From Isochrysis galbana (taxonomy: Eukaryota; Haptophyta; Isochrysidales; Isochrysidaceae), in the NCBI GenBank assembly GCA_018136815.1, contig CM030937.1, forward strand, positions 4,090,226 to 4,154,225: a stretch of 64,000 nt of DNA, given 5' to 3'. The translations under genes and the position numbers were made by a program. Below the pieces are notes generated by a model. The model had not been told where the DNA came from. It was given only the letters and a program-made list of their open reading frames with translations, and did not search any database. Numbering within the stretch: position 1 is the first letter of the stretch; each line of letters opens with the position of its first letter. Positions 54,301-63,639 of this stretch are shown piece by piece.

Positions 54301-56254
54301 AAACCACAAAGCCCGACTCGGCCGTATATGGGATGCCTGAAAGTTGACCGGATGGGATCGTACTCGATGTGAGGTCGAGACCTCCGTGACGTGCCACTTC
54401 ACGCGCCACTCGTGCTTCAATAAGTTGCCGTTTCTGGTCCGTGATCCATGCTTGGTGCTCACGTTGTGCCTTTTGCGCCTCGGCCTCTCGTTCAGCGTCC
54501 TCCCGCAACTTGCGCAGCCGCAGCTGCTCCTCAAGCATCTCACGCTCATGTCGAACTAAAGCTAAGGATGCTTCCTGCTGGGCACGCATCTCACGAAGCT
54601 CGCGTTCCTGCCTCGTTTCTCCATGACGGCCGGCAGATCCTGGTCGGCTTTGCGGTTGCATGAAGTCACTCAACGAGTCCATGTCATTCTGACTCAAACG
54701 ACTTTGTCTGAGTGCGGAAATGCGTTCTTGCAATAGTCGCGCTTCCTCCTCTCGTGCAGCGAGGGCTCGTTCTATTGAGTGCATGTGCACCTGGACTTCT
54801 GAGGGAACTGTAAGAGGCGACCGGGGTGCATTCTGCGATGCCTTTGGCAGCACAATGGGTGAATTTGATGCTAGTGCCCGCGCATCCGCTTGTAGCTTGG
54901 CCATGAGGTCGACCAGGGCAGCATTCTTGCCCCCCGAGATTTTGTACGCATCTTGCAGAGAACGTAACTCTTCTGCAATACTCGCAGCGCGCCCCCGGCT
55001 CAAGTCTGTTGCTCCTGCGACTGGAGTTGCCGCAGTCGGCGACGGCAAAGCTCCCGCTAGTCGAACATCCTCACCGGGCTCCGCTGGCTGCACTTGATCA
55101 CGGAATCTCGTAGGGGTTGGTTCGTCTTGGAAAGAAGCTCGGCGACCAGCTTTGGCAACTAGCTGAGGTGTTGCATGGACGTTAGAGTCGTTCTGCGGCT
55201 CGTGCGTCGGCACCTCGGACTTACCGGTGGGTACGGATCGTGCTGCCTGGTCGGAGGATCTTGTGATACGTTCGATGTAAGTTGCGGAGCTCGACGGATC
55301 ATATCCTTTTAAGCTCTGCACTTGTGCATGTAGAAGTAAAATTCGACGCTCGTCTTCCGCTTGTTGCTTGACCATCCGATTAATTCGTTGCTGAGCTGTT
55401 GCTGATGCATTGCTGGTTCCCTGCATGCCCCCAGCTACGATTGGGTTGGTGGTGTCCGCTTCAAGGGCCTTCAGATCTTGGTGCACACGGCGTTGCTTTG
55501 CTAGTAGCGCATCGCGCTCCTGGGCAAGTTCTTTGGCTGCTTCGCTCTGCTTCCTTTGTATTTCTGCCCGGCGCACTGACGCGGCTTCCGTCAGGTGTTT
55601 GGCACTTATGCGCTCATTTTGCTGCGCAAGGAGCTCCGCTCTACGGCGGGAGGACGAGCCACCGTTATCGCCTCTCAATTCAGCCAGCTCCCTTTGCACT
55701 CCCATCACCGATGCTTCAACCTGTGCACGTTGCTCTGCTAACGCCTGTTCATGCCGTCGGAGTTCATCAAGCTCTTTTTTGCGAATCTCTTCTTCGCTCT
55801 GGAGTTCAGCACCCCGAAGTCTTTGCTCAGCAGCACGGCGCATTACGCGTGCTTGGAGCGCAGCTTCACGCTGAGCGCGCATTCGCTTTTCTGCTTCCAC
55901 CTGTTGTGCTTGAGCTATTGTCTTCTGTGCTGCCAGCCTTGCCGCGGCTTGCTCCACTGCCTTGGCAGCTTCTGATTTCCGAACGAGAGCCAGCTCAGCG
56001 TCATGCACCACACGCTGTCGCAGCTCATCTACAGTCATCTGCTCAATCCCTTGCACACCTGCAGGCACAGGTGCTCCTGAGAGGTAGTCGCTCACCATCT
56101 GTGAGCTGAGCAAACCCTCATCTCGCTGCTTCTGTATCAAGCGCTGATGGAGCGCGGAGCCCTTGCAGAAATGGCGCTGGTGGTTCTCCAGCGCAGCCCT
56201 TGACGAGAAGATGATGCTGCAGTCCTCACATCGTAGACTGTGCACGCTGTCCAT
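51326..56254 (-). CDS. CCDC17-like coiled-coil protein with N-terminal zinc finger
   Basis: A single uninterrupted exon of 1,642 aa from the ATG at 56254. Residues 9-30 are a C2HC-type finger (CEDCSIIFSSRAALENHQRH, then FC), the same type, place and spacing as in animal CCDC17. Two coiled-coil zones follow: about 65-330 (Arg/Glu/Ala/Gln heptads, e.g. AEKRMRAQREAALQARVMRR) and about 480-650 (ERALAAREEEARLLQERISA). The remaining 1,000 residues are beta-rich, with repeated C2-like modules: VVFWDFVTALPRYVSQCTLV, VHLSLVAGEKRWPGG, VDVYVDGARYLPDDLVVCRV and AGLQISVHKAHNLPYAFLSF. Vertebrate CCDC17 (about 620 aa) is shorter; the extra length is additional C2-like modules. CCDC17 is associated with ciliated cells, so a flagellar or basal-body role is likely. 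Orthology is inference. Confidence 0.8.
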   Translation of the reverse strand: MDSVHSLRCEDCSIIFSSRAALENHQRHFCKGSALHQRLIQKQRDEGLLSSQMVSDYLSGAPVPAGVQGIEQMTVDELRQRVVHDAELALVRKSEAAKAVEQAAARLAAQKTIAQAQQVEAEKRMRAQREAALQARVMRRAAEQRLRGAELQSEEEIRKKELDELRRHEQALAEQRAQVEASVMGVQRELAELRGDNGGSSSRRRAELLAQQNERISAKHLTEAASVRRAEIQRKQSEAAKELAQERDALLAKQRRVHQDLKALEADTTNPIVAGGMQGTSNASATAQQRINRMVKQQAEDERRILLLHAQVQSLKGYDPSSSATYIERITRSSDQAARSVPTGKSEVPTHEPQNDSNVHATPQLVAKAGRRASFQDEPTPTRFRDQVQPAEPGEDVRLAGALPSPTAATPVAGATDLSRGRAASIAEELRSLQDAYKISGGKNAALVDLMAKLQADARALASNSPIVLPKASQNAPRSPLTVPSEVQVHMHSIERALAAREEEARLLQERISALRQSRLSQNDMDSLSDFMQPQSRPGSAGRHGETRQERELREMRAQQEASLALVRHEREMLEEQLRLRKLREDAEREAEAQKAQREHQAWITDQKRQLIEARVAREVARHGGLDLTSSTIPSGQLSGIPYTAESGFVVFWDFVTALPRYVSQCTLVYAVYHGERMLGAVKSLPICDCEPEPGGLGRAIIAVRRQFMHIEANEALHLVAEIQHVTAPAAGPGMPPQTKSVGWTTIPLFTGGCALKAGFWKSPLFRPPINVATPMSERISLEPMKLFLRLVLTSDMERLRSFAVDPDRTAAAYAPAYDIPHRGFIPIQENEGAPAALASETGSDTELALSARSSVGKSKFRAAVHAVAGTNSLLNYVREQAQENTTALFESSSDEEEDSLWKKRVHVHRRVSSPVQSTVEEYSPQLGLEVRAQRLREWRPPYPVSFIERLRETGINPLHVHLSLVAGEKRWPGGMCTGAGQLDATGSWTIDWVDGITFHPVEEMHSDVWMLVEVFDMVIARNLGYKPPAHPRGELTAEASMGPPPPAIVSWGRTWLFERTPSEQMMGPMLIVGSRTIRLGPPPVTLQGEAADISPPPDDIPSGELQLLISRGTLETSKEATMPFLDRPPKEIQKRENFGVPQAAWIDSGPLAIDTGSRAHTFETPVDVYVDGARYLPDDLVVCRVRVMLLDGMGQPISETVGWPSLLSDSRSPKFSAKLTLSGQLPVNSTVVVSIVGMQKGEQRPRQVGFAALALFYKQYQDPPSQPESSEGEVVLNKGDFQLPLLIGFPEEVFSATGGSVNEAATMSAPRIPCATVLVRILLSSQTVPAPAYASGRYMSYRSIPEPHEVVLYRARLLRDPLVAFEAIKREVATTGEVIANQNEAERWMKLNLSGTVEARFDLMSFAKYNPVAGLQISVHKAHNLPYAFLSFGIVSLFPPGALYRSPSQTTGVKFTTQFDWSSSLRSPIWTGGPSHVPQVPFDTKTLVVVEVRMMRVVQQPTTLETVGWSVVPAFFEDTANSGIFRLPLYAGSPPPGLLKEMREGDWQSVLAKAIAARAIKFVENSSVEVSILDGQRFGEHDSPEFRPEIDISLLPGKKLKLYMKDVPSKPLSSLLKDGDTIALVQDLAIRAFYEAIGLKP

Positions 56255-56516
56255 CAACGAGCCAAGTGCACAGGGCTCGTCTCAGGCAGCCGTATATCGC
56301 GCTCTGACGTATGGCTGGCAGCACGGCCTATGACTGAAGCCAATAGACGAGAAGAGAGAGTCGAGAATGCCTCGGCCGAACGGAGGACTCGCTGATGAGA
56401 GGCGGTGTGGAGGTTGTTGGCGAGGGCGTTGGCGCCACACCGCTGAGGCACACACAATCTTTACACCTTACAACGGGGCTAGGGGAGTATTATTGTATAA
56501 TTCGTTATTCCGTTGA

Positions 56517-56744
56517 GAAGTATATGTTACCCCCCAGGAGCCAACGCCCCCCAGGAGCTCTCGGGGGCCCCCAGGAGCTATCGGGGGGAAATTTTCTCCC
56601 GATCGCCAACAGCCCCACCGAGAGCTATCGGGGGACCGAGAAAATCCCCCGAGAGCTATCGGGAGATTGCTCATGGAAGGTGCCGTAAGCGGATCCCCCA
56701 GTAGCTATCGGGGGGAGAAAAAATCCCCCGAGAGCAAACGGGGG

Positions 56745-56745
<1 letters not shown>
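56517..56745 (+). repeat. Palindrome-rich repeat, copy 3
   Basis: TATATGTTACCCCCCAGGAG, then AGCTCTCGGGGG, AGCTATCGGGGG and CCCCGAGAGCTATCGGG-type units, homologous to the right half of copy 2. It abuts the CT microsatellite. Confidence 0.6.
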
Positions 56746-56746
<1 letters not shown>

Positions 56747-56804
<58 letters not shown>

Positions 56805-56830
56805 CCCCCCCCCCCCCTCTCTCTCCCCCC
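56747..56830. repeat. (TC)n microsatellite with C run
   Basis: About 55 bp of TC followed by a C run and more CT. The following 56860-57330 is GC-rich and purine/pyrimidine-skewed, with no supported gene. Confidence 0.9.
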
Positions 56831-57329
56831 CCTCCCCCCCCTCCCTCCCTCCCTCTCCCTCCCTCTGGCGGCTGGAGGAGCGGCAAGCGTCGGTGAGAGC
56901 CAAAGGTGGTGGGGCTGGGAACGAAGAGGGAGGGCGGTCGGTACGGCGCGCCAGCACCGCACAGAGGTGGAGCGCCGGCTTTCATTGGAAGAGGGCGGCA
57001 GGGTCGGCGCGGCGACCGACAAGTTGGCAGAGTTGGTCGCTGGTCGCGACTGTCACCTGTGGCAGGCGGCGAGCGTGCACGCGCTATAGCTATAGCGCAG
57101 TGACGGGAGCGGGAAGGAAGGACGAGGGCGAGGAGGGTGAGGGCTGGCGCAGCGCTCACACAGAACACGGACGGCGCGGCGTGGGCGCCTTTGATGAGGT
57201 GGGCACAGTCGGCGGCGGCAGCGTCCTCCCTCCCACCCTCTCCCTTTCTCCCGCTCCCGCTCTCCCTCCCTCACCTCTCCCTCCCTTTTCCCCTCTCTCC
57301 CCCCCCCCCCCTTCTCCCTGCCTCAGTGT

Positions 57330-57722
57330 GGAGTCAACTTGTTGAGTGTGTGGAGTCAACTTGTTGAGGGCAGGGTCAACTTGTTAAGTGTGGAGTCAAC
57401 TCGTTGAGTGTGTGGAGTCAACTTGTTTAGGATAAGGTCCACTGCGTTCAGTGAACTTGTCGAGGGTGTGGAGTCAACGTGTTCAGTGTGTGAAGTCAAC
57501 TCGTTGAGGGTAGAGTCACCTGGTTCAGCGTGAAATCAACTTGTTCAACTTGTTGAGTGTTGAGTCAACTTGTTTAGGTTGGGGTCAACTTGTTCTGCAC
57601 GGAGTCAACTAGTTGAGTGCGTGCAGTGAACTTGTTGCGGGTAGAGTCAACTTGCTCAGTGTGCGGAGTTAGCTCGTTCAGTGTGTGGAGTTAACTTCTG
57701 CAGTGTCCGAAGTCAACTTGTT
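57330..57722. repeat. GGAGTCAACTTGTTGAGTGT minisatellite
   Basis: Roughly 17 diverged units of 20-25 bp with core GAGTCAACTTGTT, all in the same orientation. Units vary in length, so no long frame is kept. Confidence 0.9.
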
Positions 57723-57724
57723 CC

Positions 57725-57865
57725 CTAGGTAGCGCACGAGGGACGGGCCGCAAGGCAGGTGGGGGGGGGATGAGAGCGGCGGGCGAGGCTGCAATTGTTA
57801 GAGTGCAGAGTCGCGAACGCGGCGAGAATATTAAGACGTTTTTTTTCTGTCTTTTTTTGATTACG
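57725..57865 (+). mobile_element. LINE 3' tail only
   Basis: GGTAGCGCACGAGGGACGGG, GCCGCAAGGCAGG, then GGCGAGAATATTAAGACG and T runs, matching the 3' ends at 33.97 and 60.27-60.37 kb. It is a truncated copy directly upstream of another LINE copy. Confidence 0.6.
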
Positions 57866-57887
57866 TTTTGTTGTGGGGGCCCAACCC

Positions 57888-58560
57888 ACTTTGTTGTGGA
57901 AGCCGACGGTCTAGCGCAAGCCTCGAAGATCACCTTAAGCATCCTGGTCAAAGCCGTAGAAAAAGAAGGCCTCACGTTCCTAAAGGGAAACAGAGAGCGC
58001 ATGAAGCTGGAAGGTGAGTCGGGCACTTTTGTGTCCAAAGTGGCTCACGCCCCACGCTGGCACCTCTACGTCGCAGCGACCCAAGGGTCGTTCCTAACGA
58101 GCAACTTCCCGCGCAAGCTCCTTCTCAACATCGACAACTCGGTGGTCCCGGTAAATTACGCCGTCCGCGCGTGCAAAGCGCTGCAAATGCCGCCGGCCAT
58201 GCAATCCTACCATAAGCTAATGGTGCACGGCAGCCTGAAGGGCTGCAAAGGTTGGCGCCCGGAAGTGGCAAATAATCTTCTCCCGGCACACCGCCTGTGT
58301 GTGTGCGACGCCGAAGCGGCGAAGCGCAAGGAACGCAAAGAAGCATGGCAAACGGCCCCGCGTCCGAAGACAGCGCGAGAGGCACTCGGAAAAGACCCCC
58401 CCAAGCCGTGCGCGCGCTTCACTCAAGGGCTGTGTCTCCGCAACAAACGCGGAGTGCGCTGCAACCTATCGCACGAAATCCCGGGAGCGTGGATCAACAA
58501 CAAATGCACGATCCGTTGCCGTCTTCACCCTCACAAAAAGATCCCGGGCGTGCACCGGGC
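57888..58560 (+). pseudogene. LINE ORF1 fragment (core and CCCH fingers)
   Basis: Reads VVEADGLAQASKITLS, FLKGNRERMKLEGESGTFVS, PRKLLLNIDNSVVPVNYA and CARFTQGLCLRNKRGVRC, then CTIRCRLHPHKKIPG. Very close to ORF1 of the LINE at 45.9 kb over 220 residues. The N-terminal half is missing, and the end runs into the deletion junction near 58560. Confidence 0.8.
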
Positions 58561-58565
58561 TAGGA

Positions 58566-60057
58566 AGGGGCGCCGTCCTCTCCACGATCCCGATAAAAAA
58601 ACTGACGGGCAGCCTGATGGGCAACCCGGCACTCCCGACCTTCTGGAGAGAGGCCATCGCGAACTTCAGGGACCTAAACATACAACCCTCGTTCCTCACG
58701 CGCGAGGGCGCGCTCTCGCAGCCCTTGTGGCACAACCCGCACCTCCCTCCTCCAGCGATTCGTGCCTCGTGGGCACGAATGTGGGAGACCCTGCACGCCA
58801 ACGTAGTGCACAACGTCTTCAAAGACGACACCTTCACGACACCCTACAGCAGAGAGGAGTGCTCGGCCTATGTCGAGCACCTTCCAGAGACATTTACACA
58901 TGAAAACCGCATCATTCACAAACCGGAATTCCTAGACTCATGGAGCGCGGTGATCGAACACGCGCGACAAATACTCAACAAATCGTCGGAACGCCCACCG
59001 CCCGACCCTAGAGAGAGGGCCTCCATGAAAGACGGCAGAGACGCCTCGCAAGGTGCGGGAGAGACGGAGCAAGCAGAAATTAGAGTATCGGAAGACGAGA
59101 AATACATCAAAAAACTTAATAACATATGGATCCACGCCAGCACGGATTACCTCGGGGAGGCATCCGACACCGGCAACGTAGCTAACGCCGAAGAAATTCA
59201 ACGATACCACCCCCCGGCGCGGTGGGAGAACGGTTACAAAGGACCCAAATATATGGAGTATCCGCTAGCAGATGAATACGCGATACAAAAGGGAAAAATC
59301 GCGCTTGACGCGATCACAGTCTCCGACATTGCGAAGATCGCGCTCAAAACAGCACGCCGCAACGACTCGCAGACAGCCAGGAAGGCGTGGGAAAACCGCC
59401 TCGACATCACCAAAGACGACTGGAAGCACATAGCCAGGTTGTACACCCTGCCGTTATTAAAACACGCCGACAAACATCCACACTTCAAACACATCACTCA
59501 CAGGAGGATAGGTACCAAGAACAGATTCGAGAACAGCACTACGAAAAAATGCAGGTTATGCAACAAATACCAAGAGGACTCGTGCCACTTAGCGTGGTGC
59601 CCCGCGACGAGGAAAATCTTCGACACATTGGACGCAATAGCTAACTACACCCCAAAACCGAACAGGCCAAAAAAACAAAAAACAAAAGACAGACTGTTTG
59701 CGTACCCGGCAGACACGACGCCCGACAGCCTCAAAACCCTCTATGTAATAGCATGGAGATACATAATAAGTAAGAGACTTCTACAGAATAGAATTCGAAT
59801 CACACACGTACCACTACATACCGGTCTTAGAATCCACGCTCACAAGGTTCACTACCCTGGTGAGGAGCATTGCCCCGTCAAACGGCCACCACCGAATGCG
59901 CACACGCACGGCGGCCCAGGGCAGAAAACCTAAGCTAAAGAGACCGCTGGAGCTTAGCGCCCCCATCTTTATAGAAAACGACAAAGGAAACCTAACACTT
60001 AATGACAACCTCGGCCTCGTGGCAGAGGCAATCGGCATAGCCGGAAAGCTCGCCTGA
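58566..60057 (+). pseudogene. LINE ORF2 C-terminal region, one frameshift
   Basis: Open from the junction to about 59770: GAVLSTIPIKKLTGS, TREGALSQPLW, ANVVHNVFKDD, PARWENGYKGPKYMEYPLAD, FKHITHRRIGTKNRF, and the finger CRLCNKYQEDSCHLAWC (C-x2-C-x8-H-x3-C), then DRLFAYPADTTPDSLKTLYV. A +1 shift near 59770 moves the rest (YHYIPVLESTLTRF, KRPLELSAPIFIENDKGN, LGLVAEAIGIAGKLA) to other frames. It starts at the same position as the open copy at 22.1 kb. Confidence 0.8.
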
Positions 60058-60558
60058 AGCAGAGGCGCGTCCCCCTCCCCGAAGACACCCCAGAAGATAC
60101 GGGCGCCGAGAGCGAAGACGCCGCAGCAACAACAAACCACTTACACCGACACAGCGAGAAACGGGCCACCTAGAGGCACAGGAGGAAGGCGTGGACAGAC
60201 CACTAGGGGCCGGTGCACCCCTGCCCTACCCAACCCCCCCCCACAACCTGGGCCCCTAAGTAGAGCACGAGGGGAGACGCCGCAAGGCGGGAAGCGAGGG
60301 AGAGGAAGGGAAGTGGGCGTGGCTACGATAGACAGCTACACAGCCGCGCGCGAGGTGTGAACTATAAAAGGTTTTTTTTGTTGTGGGGGCCCAAGGGGGG
60401 GGTCCGGGTCCTAATGGACCCTGGATATGTGATATGTGATATGTGCTAGTTGGGTGTATTGGTATTGGGAACTTTCTACCGTGAAAAATCCTCAAATTTC
60501 CTCAATTCTGAGATGGTCATTTTTCACCCCTTATAAAAACACTGTTTGACCGCCCTAC

Positions 60559-60905
60559 AGGTTTGGATGCCGCCGTCTTAGGCGAAGAATCGTTGCTGGC
60601 CTATGTCTTTGACGCTTGAGCACATTTCAGCCTCGAAGTTAAGCTTGTACCTTTTTCTTTTTCGGGAATGGCAACGATTGGGAGATCAGGGTTTGTTTCG
60701 CCTTTGGCGATGGAGGAGCGTCAGAGTTTTATTGTTGTGTTAGTATAACCTTAGTGCTGCGGGACCGTAGCCCTTCGACGGCAACGGAGCCCCTCCCCCG
60801 CGACGGGGGTGTGCGCGGTTGGCGCATGGCTCGTCCGGTGTATGTGGCTAGGAACTAGGAATGCTAGCTAATAAGATGTCATACGACGCTATAAGTTCTA
60901 ACGCG
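60559..60905 (+). repeat. 350-bp dispersed repeat upstream of a gene, copy 2
   Basis: Homologous end to end with 43355-43735 except for small indels (for example a shorter GGCGATGG section). It ends CGACGCTATAAGTTCTAACG about 155 bp before the ATG at 61059. The stretch 60395-60558 before it holds nothing recognised. Confidence 0.8.
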
Positions 60906-61058
60906 AGGCTTCCGCAGCCGCGGCGCCCGAACCCGGTGGCGGCCTCCAAAGATTGAAGAGGTTCTCGACGGCCGGTAGCAGAGGGAATGCGACCGAGTCG
61001 GTCGCTTCGCTGAACCTCGCTACTCTCGATCCCCGACGCGGGCGTGATTTACAATCTC

Positions 61059-62183
61059 ATGGCCCAGCAACGCGCTGCGCCTCGTCGTAGGTCTAGATGT
61101 TGTCTTGGGCTGCAATTCGTCGGACTCATGCTGCTTTCGGTTGTTTCGCTCATGCAGGCTGTGCTGCCGTTAGCAAACCTAGATGCAGCCCCCTCGCACC
61201 TCAAGCGTGGCGCGACTGGTGTCTTCAAGGAGCGGGGAACAACGAAGCGCATCGTTCCTTTTGTGGTTGTCTTTGAGTCGAGCTCCGGCTCCTCCTGGCT
61301 CCTTGAGCTATTGAATGCACATCCAGCAGTGTGCGCCATTGGCTTTGAACCCATCGACAACATTTCCATGGCTTCGCCATCGGACCACGAATCTCGCATC
61401 CGCTGGCTCGGCCGATTGTGGTCGCCTAAAGTGCAGGACGATCAGGAGTGGTTGCATTGGAAGAAGGAGATCATGGAGGCTTCAGTTTTCGGTCAGCGGC
61501 AGATCATCTTCAAAAGCCTAGAAAAATGCGACAGGGCAAGGTCGCTTGCCTTCGGACTTAAGTCGCGGCTGTCTCGTCTGTTGTCAAGTCCAGCTTCGAT
61601 TAGGCGGTTGGGCCAGATGATTCGAGACCGCCATGTGCGAGTTGTGCGCCTTTCGCGCCGAAATCGCATAAAGCAGGCGTTGGCAGAGTACAACAGGCTT
61701 CGTGCCGGGCTGGGTCAATTCGTTGTTTCTAGCCAAGGGGGGTCCAACGAGATTGGTAACTCAACTCGAGCAGTGAGCAGTCCTGCCACAGGTGTGCATG
61801 TGCAGCTAGACGCATTTCGAAGAGTGCTCCACGCCGTTGAGCGTTCTCGCCGCCTCACTGCACGTGTCATAAGCGAGCTTGGGGAGGTTGATCTTCTCAA
61901 TGTGGAATACGAGAGTCTCTTGTCCGAGACGAACTCTGCATTAGTATCGATTTCCACCTTCCTGCGGCTTCCAAGCGATCTTGTAAGATCAGCTCCACAA
62001 GCTAGACGCGGCGGTTCGTTGCGCAAGGCTACATCAGATAGCTTGTGCGAGGCCATTTTAAATTATCGTCAATTGTGCAGCGCCTACTTGCGAACGGAGT
62101 ACGCTGCTTTTTTCGAGGCAGCTGGCCCCGGTCAAGGTGAGTGCTCGTGTTCGACTCTCTCCAAAGTAGTTAAAGATAGTTAG
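61059..62183 (+). CDS. Sulfotransferase-like type II membrane protein
   Basis: Single exon, 374 aa from the ATG at 61059 (the frame extends to 61044 only with a non-ATG start). The basic N terminus (RRRSR) and the hydrophobic span of residues about 16-38 form a signal anchor, so a Golgi lumenal enzyme is likely. VVVFESSSGSSWLLELL (about 68-84) fits the 5'-phosphosulfate-binding loop of PAPS sulfotransferases (usual TGSS/TGST-W-L), followed by HP and FEP. HVRVVRLSRRNRIKQALAEY (about 196-215) fits the 3'-phosphate-binding Arg/Ser motif. LLNVEYESLL and a C-terminal dimer-like tail complete the carbohydrate-sulfotransferase layout. The acceptor is unknown; with the glycosyltransferase at 36.9-41.4 kb it may act on cell-surface glycans. 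Confidence 0.75.
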   Translation: MAQQRAAPRRRSRCCLGLQFVGLMLLSVVSLMQAVLPLANLDAAPSHLKRGATGVFKERGTTKRIVPFVVVFESSSGSSWLLELLNAHPAVCAIGFEPIDNISMASPSDHESRIRWLGRLWSPKVQDDQEWLHWKKEIMEASVFGQRQIIFKSLEKCDRARSLAFGLKSRLSRLLSSPASIRRLGQMIRDRHVRVVRLSRRNRIKQALAEYNRLRAGLGQFVVSSQGGSNEIGNSTRAVSSPATGVHVQLDAFRRVLHAVERSRRLTARVISELGEVDLLNVEYESLLSETNSALVSISTFLRLPSDLVRSAPQARRGGSLRKATSDSLCEAILNYRQLCSAYLRTEYAAFFEAAGPGQGECSCSTLSKVVKDS

Positions 62184-62559
62184 CAGTTAGTGGCATCCGT
62201 GGTTTGATAATAATAATAATAATACCTCCGTTCCAAAACTGGATGTCAGAGAGCCTTTGGGAAGCAAGGGCGGCGCCTGGAGAAGGATAGGCACGCCACA
62301 GAAGGCTAGGCTATGGACAGGGTACATGCTGGCTTAATGAGGTACCTTAGTTGAGGATGTTAACAAACATCTAAAGCTACTTACGACGTGTCAAAAAAAT
62401 GGCCTCTATTCTCTATTCTCTAGCTATTCACTGTCAGAAAGCCAACGTCACGACGATGCGGGAGGGCGTAATCATTCCCACCCTCTGCCCCCACAATGGA
62501 CAACAACACACGAGAGCCTCTCGCATAGCATCGCTCAGAGCGGGTCGTTTCGACTTACC

Positions 62560-62834
62560 CACGATGCGCCACTTGTTCCTCTTCATGTTTCGACACACTG
62601 TGACTCAAGGCAGCCCCAGAGCCGCTCCTCAATCTCGGCGAATGTCATGTCGTAGGCGTTCTCGCGAAGGGTGTTCTCTAGCTCCTCTGCCTCCTCTTCG
62701 CCAATGCGCATGGGCCTGCCGCCTGTGCCCTTGCGCGAGCTGGGCAGCTTGTAGGGCCTGGTAAAGGTTTTGTGCCCGAACCCCCAAAGTTTTGCGCAAA
62801 AGTTTTGCAAAAGTTTTGCGGCAAAAAGTGTCAA
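62560..62834 (-). mobile_element. Possible transposase N-terminal HTH fragment
   Basis: The minus frame reads RKGTGGRPMRIGEEEAEELE, NTLRENAYDMTFAEIEERLW and GCLESQCVET. A basic GRP stretch followed by helices of the type T-x-x-EI-x-x-RL is common in HTH regions of Tc1/IS630-like transposases. No catalytic domain and no ends are seen. 62184-62400 contains a (AAT)n run and nothing else. Confidence 0.35.
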
Positions 62835-62907
62835 ATTTGCACGCGTCCCCCTTATGGGTATTTTTTAGCCGTACCTTGCGTCGTATCGCGCTATATGCTA
62901 TATTCGT

Positions 62908-63125
62908 CAACTACCAGTAAAACTGATAGGGTCATGGGGGCCCCGTGCCCCCCTTCCTCCATCGCAAACACCCCCTGGGTGGGCCTGCACACTCAACCTC
63001 AGCCCCTGCCTGCTGGCAGGGGCTGAGCTGACATCACTCTGGCCCAGACCCTCGCCGAGCGCGCGCTGCGCGCCGCACGCACTCGCCTGCACTGGCCCTC
63101 GCTCGTACTGTGACGAGTTGGGATG
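62908..63125 (+). mobile_element. Retroelement head with 30-codon ORF
   Basis: Arms CTACCAGT/ACTGATAG, then GGGTCATGG (ATG 62934). The frame MGAPCPPSSIANTPWVGL ... PAGRG stops at 63024-63026, the same length as at 21281 and 21836. Followed by the GCGCGCTGCGCGCC palindrome. 63126-63640 is repetitive (GAGCGAGAGCGACG-like) without a supported gene. Confidence 0.6.
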
Positions 63126-63639
63126 GCCCATAGGGCCTGAGGGCAATGAGGAGGGTGGCAAGCCGGCGGCAGGCGCGGCTGAAGAGACGACTTCGGAGAC
63201 GCTGACGGGCTGAAGCCCGTCAGCAGAGGAAGGCGGGCAGGCGGGCTTGAGCGAGGGCGAGGACGGCGGCGAGAGCGACATCGAGCGAGTGGCGAGAGGC
63301 GAGGGTGAATGAGAGGAGGGCTGTGATGGCAGGGGCTGGCGAGGGAAGGAGAGATTGTAGGGTACGAGTGTTACGAGAGCGAGAACGACGAGAGCGAGAG
63401 CGACGGATGACGACTGACGACAAGACGACGGACAAAGACACCCAGGAAAACACCCCGACTCTCGCCCCACGACTTTCTCACATAACTCGACTGAAATCAA
63501 ACCCAAACACTCCGATCAGACGACGACGACGACGGACGACGATCAGAAGGCGATCTGTCGGCCATCCCGTCTGGAAGGGGAATCGCACCATAACGGAAAC
63601 GAGGGGCAATCCTGCCGCACAGGATTCCAAGAGACTTAC

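Larger units (their letters stand above)
57885..60375 (+). mobile_element. 5'-truncated LINE copy lacking endonuclease and RT
   Basis: Flanked by a 17-19-bp duplication (TTGTTGTGGGGGCCCAA, 57868-57884 and 60378-60394; T run makes the edge unsure). It starts inside ORF1 at CCCACTTTGTTGTGGAAGCC, keeps ORF1 to its CCCH fingers (about 58550), then passes directly into the ORF2 C-terminal region (GAVLSTIP, about 58571). The C-terminal frame breaks at about 59770 and ends at 60057 in another frame. The 3' UTR has GAGACGCCGCAAGGCGGG and ends TATAAAAGG with a T run. Confidence 0.8.

Noticed and set aside
55399-56109. Plus-strand frame of 236 aa
   Set aside because: Antisense shadow of the CCDC17-like coding exon, with no independent support.
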